Position numbers and translations under genes: made by a program
Notes under the pieces: generated by a model
Seen by the model: only the letters and a program-made list of their open reading frames with translations
Told to the model about the DNA's origin: nothing
Databases searched by the model: none
Shown: piece by piece, positions 36,421 through 40,223 of the stretch
Layout of the letters: each line of letters begins with the position of its first letter
Position numbering within the stretch: the first letter of the stretch is position 1
Source of the DNA: an uncultured Verrucomicrobia subdivision 3 bacterium
GTDB taxonomy: Bacteria > Verrucomicrobiota > Verrucomicrobiia > Limisphaerales > UBA11358
Reading direction: 5' to 3'
NCBI GenBank assembly: GCA_903895255.1
Contig: CAITTG010000089.1
Location: 1 to 40,223, forward strand
Length of the DNA: 40,223 nt

Positions 36421-36669
36421 GCGGTGGTCGGACGGCGGGTTGCGGCCGAGACGGCCGCACTCCTTGGGCGGGGGGGCGCGAGGGATGCAGCCGGACTTTG
36501 GCGGGGATGTTTGCATGGCGGCCAAGGAACCGAAGAGAAGTGTCCCGGTGGGAGGAGGCACGTCCGCCCTCTCCCCGGCCCTCTCCCCGTGGAGAGGGAG
36601 AATTGTCCTCCGACTCACGATGATCACGGTGCCCAACCACATGCGGATGTGATTGACCAGGTTCGTTGG
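36421..36669. repeat. mosaic repeat copy B (type II head, full tail)
   Basis: The head contains TGCGGCC-GAGAC-GGCCGCA, a seven-base inverted repeat. The tail contains CCCTCTCC-CCGT-GGAGAGGG, an eight-base stem, then AATTGTC and a segment ending GGTTCGTTG. It matches copies at 37381 and 40021 for the head and 37117-37369 for the tail. Confidence 0.75.
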
Positions 36670-36731
36670 GTGAGGACGGCACCCCGGGGAGAGGCAGGGG
36701 CGGGTTGGCCCAAGGCCACCCAGCCGGGCGG

Positions 36732-36772
36732 GCTGGGCTGAGGAATGACGGTCCGTTGGGCCGCAGCCGGAA
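36732..36772. repeat. second copy of the GGCTGGGCTGAGGAATGACGG unit
   Basis: This parallels 36284-36322 with few changes and abuts the following 10-bp repeat cluster. Confidence 0.5.
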
Positions 36773-36783
36773 CCAATCATTTC

Positions 36784-36930
36784 AACCGCAGATGGACGCA
36801 GATGAACGCAGATAAAAACGGCAGGCGTAGTATGAGGCCGGTCCGCTTTTGATCGGAAACCATTGGGTGTGCCAGTTGGTCACGTTTTCCCCCTTTCCTG
36901 ATCTGCGTTCATCTGCGTTCATCTGCGGTT
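36784..36930. repeat. 30-bp inverted repeat made of GAACGCAGAT units, 87-bp loop
   Basis: The left arm (36784-36813) is three tandem 10-bp units of the form AACCGCAGAT, GGACGCAGAT, GAACGCAGAT. The right arm (36901-36930) is its reverse complement at 29 of 30 positions. The arms enclose 87 bases with no gene. This type of unit is common between genes in several bacterial phyla, and the inverted arrangement could form a large cruciform or RNA hairpin. Confidence 0.8.
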
Positions 36931-37043
36931 AAAGTGTTTTTCAACTGTACGGTTCCGGCTCGGGCAGGGAGGGCTGGGTTTGTCGCGGTGGGGAAATGGT
37001 CTCTGCCGTCCCTGACGGGACTTGAAGGTCGCCGACGCGGGAA

Positions 37044-37063
37044 CCCAGCCATGAATGGCTGGG
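37044..37063. repeat. hairpin within a dispersed CCCAGCC repeat
   Basis: CCCAGCCA-TGAA-TGGCTGGG is a perfect eight-base stem with a four-base loop. The surrounding 36950-37100 stretch (GTCCCTGACGGGAC, then GGGCTATTTTCGGTCG) looks like another kind of dispersed non-coding repeat. Confidence 0.6.
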
Positions 37064-37116
37064 CTATTTTCGGTCGCCCTCCGGGCTCAGCAAGGGCCGG
37101 ATTTTCGGGCCTTCAG

Positions 37117-37369
37117 GCAAGCCGCGCAGCTTGAGGGTTGGGTGGCCCAAGGCCAAAACCGGCAAGCAAGACGGGGGGCAAGGGATACAGTCCTACTTTG
37201 GCAGGGATGTTTGCATGGCGGCCAAGGGAACGAAGAAAAGTGTCCCGGTGGGAGGAGGCACGTCCGCCCTCACCCCGGCCCCCTCCCCCAGGAGAGGGAG
37301 AATTGTCATCCGACTCATGACGATCACGGCGCCCAACCACATGCGCACGCGATTAACCAGGTTCGTTGA
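37117..37369. repeat. mosaic repeat copy C (type I head, full tail)
   Basis: The head matches 39724-39838 almost base for base (GCAAGCCG, GGTGGCCCAAGGCC, GGATACAGTCCTACTTTGGC). The tail matches copy B, so this copy joins both modules. The GGAGAGGG hairpin has one mismatch here. Confidence 0.75.
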
Positions 37370-37380
37370 GCGGGGGGGGC

Positions 37381-37551
37381 TGTGCGGCGGCGGTGGTCGG
37401 ACGGCGGGTTGCGGCCGAGACGGCCGCACTCCTTGGGCGGGGGGCGCGCGGGATGCAGCCGGACTTTGGCGGGGATATTTGCATGGCGGCCAAGGGAACG
37501 AAGAAAAGTGTCCCGGTGGGAGGAGGCACGTCCGCCCTCACCCCGGCCCTT
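37381..37551. repeat. mosaic repeat copy D (type II head, tail cut short)
   Basis: The head with the TGCGGCC/GGCCGCA stem is intact. The tail stops abruptly at CCCCGGCCCT, immediately before the second 140-bp element, as if interrupted by it. Confidence 0.75.
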
Positions 37552-37562
37552 GAAAAAAGCGG

Positions 37563-37702
37563 GCAGGCGGAAACCCGGGCGTTTTAAGGACGGAGGAACG
37601 GCCAGACCCCGAAGCGTGACGTTATTCGTCCAGCGGGGGATTGAGTGGTTGGCGACCGCCAATGGCAAAGCAAACTTGTGCCAAGTGAGGACTGACACCG
37701 GC
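37563..37702. repeat. 140-bp dispersed element, copy 2
   Basis: This matches 35872-36012. Its right end GAGGACTGACACCGGC is followed by TGTCATTATTTTAGGACTGA (37709-37728), which recurs at 38710-38729. Confidence 0.7.
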
Positions 37703-37708
37703 ACGCGT

Positions 37709-37738
37709 GTCATTATTTTAGGACTGACCCCTTTACTA
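37709..37738. repeat. 30-bp direct repeat, left copy
   Basis: This sequence differs from 38710-38739 at two positions by eye. Both contain TAGGACTGACCCCTTTA. The pair brackets the secreted protein gene at 37761-38498. Confidence 0.7.
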
Positions 37739-37760
37739 TAATGGGTAACATTTACCCGAC

Positions 37761-38498
37761 TTAAATGATTTTCAGAGGCACGGGCGAAGATTTAACTTCC
37801 AACATTTCAAACTCGCGCTTCTCCCCGTTGGAGTTTGCTGTCCTAGGTGGTTGTATCCAAGGCTCGTCGCGGATTTTTTTGCCGTCTGGCGATATGATCT
37901 TCCATGCGGGAATTTTGAACGTGGCAAAAACCTGATACTCGCCGCTGACCAAAGAAAATTGTGCATCCAGGCGTTGAGCATATTTGTCTTGCGTGCCTGG
38001 TTCTAAGAGCGCATCTCTACCCGTAGGCACCCAAGCGCCATGTGTAATGGCCAAGGCTTTAGTCGCAGATTGGTCAGCGAATGAGTCAAGAAATTTGCCG
38101 CTCGAATCGCACACCTTGAAGATAGCCGGCCCGTTGTCTAGTGCGGAATCAAACCTCATATATTGCATCATCTGGTTCGTCATGTGCTGGTGATTCGAAT
38201 TACGGATTATGACTGTGCCAATTATTGACTCGCCCGCACCGCATGACATTTTGTCAAGCCGCAGAGACACCCGAAACCCAAGGACAGCATTACCCCAGTT
38301 TCCTTGGGAGAACCTTTCGGCCGGTAAAAATTCAACCCCGTCTTTATCAGGTAAAAACATATGTTTGGGACTCAAAGAAGGCCCTCCTGTCGAAAGAGTA
38401 TTGTTTCGAATGTTGGCAGTAATATAATTTGTATAAAAGTCTTCGGCCGTTCCTGGCAAACAAACCATCAAAAAATATAATACCAGCAAGGTTTTCAT
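37761..38498 (-). CDS. predicted secreted protein of unknown function
   Basis: I do not recognise a family for this protein of 245 residues. It starts with a signal peptide (TLLVLYFLMVCLPGTAE). Most of the rest looks like beta sandwich, with LRLDKMSCGAGESIIGTVII and LDAQFSLVSGEYQVFATFKIP resembling the edge strands of Ig-like or BsuPI-type domains, but this is a weak impression. Base composition is clearly more AT-rich than the operons. It sits between two copies of a 30-bp direct repeat, and has no conserved neighbours. Its closing segment SGEYQVFATFKI resembles SGEYTLHVRTRI in the gene at 38779-39414. Confidence 0.65.
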   Translation of the reverse strand: MKTLLVLYFLMVCLPGTAEDFYTNYITANIRNNTLSTGGPSLSPKHMFLPDKDGVEFLPAERFSQGNWGNAVLGFRVSLRLDKMSCGAGESIIGTVIIRNSNHQHMTNQMMQYMRFDSALDNGPAIFKVCDSSGKFLDSFADQSATKALAITHGAWVPTGRDALLEPGTQDKYAQRLDAQFSLVSGEYQVFATFKIPAWKIISPDGKKIRDEPWIQPPRTANSNGEKREFEMLEVKSSPVPLKII

Positions 38499-38778
38499 GG
38501 TGCGATTATGATAATTGTATTTATTGGCAATTAGTATCCATTATCGGGGTATAGCCAATAGAAAAGACAAGAACTTTTGTCCATGCAAGTGTCAGTCCTC
38601 AATGGCCAAGTGACACCGGCATGATACACCGCGCCCGGATATTCCAACCGCAACGACCTGGCCATGACCTTACTTTATTCCTCCGCCTTCACCGTGTCAA
38701 ACCCCCGCCTGTCATTATTCTAGGACTGACCCCTTTATTTAAGAATTCCCAGTTTCGACGAATCAAAAACTAATCAAC
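38499..38778. other. intergenic region with mobile-end-like motifs
   Basis: An AT-rich stretch precedes the secreted gene. Bases 38586-38600 are the reverse of the GAGGACTGACACT end motif, and 38710-38739 is the right copy of the 30-bp direct repeat. No gene is seen. Confidence 0.5.
38710..38739. repeat. 30-bp direct repeat, right copy
   Basis: This is the partner of 37709-37738, with TGTCATTATT and TAGGACTGACCCCTTTATT in both. Confidence 0.7.
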
Positions 38779-39414
38779 CTATGGGTTGACTCCATTTACG
38801 GATTGTATTGATAACTTAGAAATCGCCTCGGGCAACCAATAAATGTCCAACACAATTTTTCCGGAAGAGTCGAGTCGTGTTTTTGCAATCCTTGTTCGCA
38901 CATGAAGCGTGTATTCGCCAGATTGGCGCACCTTAAATAATTTAGCTATTTCAATGGGATTGCCTAATTGAAATGTTGATAATGGAAATATTGTATATGT
39001 AATGCTTCCGGATTTCGCCGACTGACTCGCCCGGCGGCTTAAAAATCCGCCGAACCAAGTTTCGATTTGTAAGTTCGTCCACATTCCAAAATGTTCTCCG
39101 AACGCGCTTCTTGGAACTTCCTTTTGCATGAGGTCATATAACCTGACATCTGCCAGCGCCTCGTCAGGGAGGTTCAATAAACCTTGAATGTAATTTGTAG
39201 TAGTATTGATTACATGATTTACGATAGCCAACCCCGAATTTGCAGTGGCTGGGAGGACTGCCACGCCACAAGCAAGTCCGTTCTTTGCCAACCCCTTGGA
39301 CCAAGAATCAACCATGCCTTGCAAGTCATTTTCAACCTGGATTCGCTGACCGCTGGCATAGTGGGAGTTGGTGATTAAAATTAATGCCAGCAGATAAAAT
39401 ACACAATTCTTCAT
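38779..39414 (-). CDS. predicted secreted protein of unknown function
   Basis: This protein of 211 residues has an N-terminal signal peptide (CVFYLLALILITNSHYASG). The remainder has no family I can name. Residues 140-211 (ITYTIFPLSTFQLGNPIEI, SGEYTLHVRTRIAKTRL) look like a beta-rich domain similar in feel to the one ending the 37761-38498 protein. Composition is AT-rich relative to the operons. The two genes may be diverged relatives or a single acquired segment. Confidence 0.6.
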   Translation of the reverse strand: MKNCVFYLLALILITNSHYASGQRIQVENDLQGMVDSWSKGLAKNGLACGVAVLPATANSGLAIVNHVINTTTNYIQGLLNLPDEALADVRLYDLMQKEVPRSAFGEHFGMWTNLQIETWFGGFLSRRASQSAKSGSITYTIFPLSTFQLGNPIEIAKLFKVRQSGEYTLHVRTRIAKTRLDSSGKIVLDIYWLPEAISKLSIQSVNGVNP

Positions 39415-39723
39415 AAATTAATTTCCTCTCCCCGAATTAACTCGAATATTAGACCAGCTTGGGAACTCAGTTGAGGGCATATAAATTATCGGACTGACGT
39501 TTGTATTCATCATGCAAGTGTCCTCAATATTTATACTTTTCCAATAAATGGCCGCAGTGGGACTGGGCGTGACGCCTGGTGGCGCCCGGCCTGGTGGCGC
39601 CCGTTTAAAATGGTTGATCCCGTGCTCATCCAGTTCACATAAACCCCTGATCCACCCAAAATCAACCCCAAACGGTGCTTTTTTACCTCCCCCCCCGGTA
39701 AACCAAAGTCGCAGTCGTCGCCT
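39415..39723. other. intergenic region with 15-bp tandem duplication
   Basis: GCCTGGTGGCGCCCG is present twice in a row at 39574-39588 and 39589-39603. Bases 39511-39530 resemble 38582-38602 with CAGT missing. An 81-codon leftward reading frame spans most of this region but shows no gene-like pattern. Confidence 0.45.
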
Positions 39724-39838
39724 GCAAGCCGGGCAGCTTGAGGGTGGGGTGGCCCAAGGCCAAAAACGGCAGGCAAGGCGGGGGCAAAGGATACAGTCCT
39801 ACTTTGGCAAGGATGTGTGCAATTGCGGCCAAGGAACC
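39724..39838. repeat. mosaic repeat copy E (type I head)
   Basis: The head matches copy C from GCAAGCCG to GCGGCCAAGGAACC, then homology stops. The next 130 bases are unrelated to other copies, and GGTTCGTTGG at 39968 resumes similarity with the sequence before copy B. Confidence 0.7.
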
Positions 39839-40020
39839 TCAGGTCGTGGAAAGAAGGGGAAGATCAGCCGTCGCGACGCGACGCAAGATCTCCTTTGGAC
39901 GAGCGTTCCGTGGGCTGAAGCCACACGGCTACCCTCACACCGTCGCTCCGCGACTGCCGGTCGAGCGGGTTCGTTGGTGCAAATAACCAACACTAAGGTG
40001 GGTGGGGGCTGGGGGGGCTG

Positions 40021-40223
40021 TGCGTTGGCGGTGGTCGGACGTCGGGTTGCGGCCGAGACGGCCGCACTCCTTGGGCGGAGGGCGCGAGGGATGCAGCCGG
40101 ACTTTGGCAGGGATGTGGGCATGGCGGCCAAGGAACCGAAGAAAAGTGTCCCGGTGGGAGGTGGCACGTCCGCCCTCACCCCGGCCCTCTCCCCCAGGAG
40201 AGGGAGAATGGTCGTCCGACTCA
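40021..40223. repeat. mosaic repeat copy F (type II head and tail), runs off the window
   Basis: This contains the TGCGGCC/GGCCGCA stem and an intact CCCTCTCC-CCCA-GGAGAGGG stem, then GTCGTCCGACTCA at the edge, so it continues beyond the window. Confidence 0.75.

Noticed and set aside
36341..37713. Several leftward open frames in the repeat field (for example with SSHRDTFLRSLGRHANIP)
   Set aside because: They recur only because the underlying repeat is repeated; residues are those expected from the repeat DNA and lack a consistent start or ribosome binding site.
36135..40223. Repeat cluster considered as a CRISPR array
   Set aside because: Units are 90-250 bases long, irregularly spaced and mosaic, with no short uniform repeats, unique spacers or cas genes.

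Overview
The window looks like a verrucomicrobial chromosome (Verrucomicrobiota, probably a Pedosphaerales/Limisphaerales-type soil or freshwater lineage). The grounds are high GC, repeated GH29 and GH78 glycosidases with SusCD-free transport, a bacterial microcompartment (BMC) shell gene in a deoxysugar cluster, a GYF_2 membrane protein, a GxxExxY-family remnant and large blocks of dispersed intergenic repeats. This placement is inferred from gene content only. No tRNA, rRNA or CRISPR array was seen.

Region 1 (1-2042, read leftwards) has a broken GxxExxY gene, a membrane-tethered pterin-carbinolamine dehydratase and a GYF_2 membrane protein. Region 2 (2043-12039, minus strand) is one tightly packed operon, mostly with 4-bp ATGA overlaps: Gfo/Idh oxidoreductase, a solute-binding-like protein with no signal peptide, MaoC hydratase, CaiB/BaiF CoA-transferase, secreted GH29 fucosidase, cytoplasmic sugar mutarotase, a second MaoC paralogue, RhaT-type permease, fuconolactonase-type amidohydrolase, a DapA/NAL-family aldolase with a C-terminal helix resembling a BMC encapsulation peptide, and a tandem-BMC shell protein. 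An AraC regulator (12166-13164) diverges from it.

Region 3 (13115-26595, minus strand) is a second nine-gene operon: GH29, SSS symporter, lipoprotein mutarotase, GH38-like protein, zinc alcohol dehydrogenase, enolase-superfamily dehydratase, GH29, GH78 and SDR dehydrogenase. A divergent AraC gene (26671-27693) faces it across a short intergenic region with two palindromes. Together the two operons contain candidates for every step of a non-phosphorylative L-fucose/L-rhamnose pathway: hydrolysis, mutarotation, uptake, dehydrogenation, lactone opening, dehydration, and aldol cleavage to pyruvate plus lactaldehyde. The aldolase appears tagged for a microcompartment whose shell gene is the next gene. 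That is the most interesting system here.

Region 4 (27702-35476) is housekeeping: DprA, a DUF2207 membrane protein, GT2 glycosyltransferase, a polysaccharide-type flippase, an ArgE/DapE-like M20 peptidase and TyrS. Region 5 (35477-40223) is a repeat field: at least six copies of a mosaic repeat with conserved hairpins, a near-perfect 30-bp inverted repeat, a duplicated 140-bp element, and two AT-richer genes for secreted proteins of unknown function.
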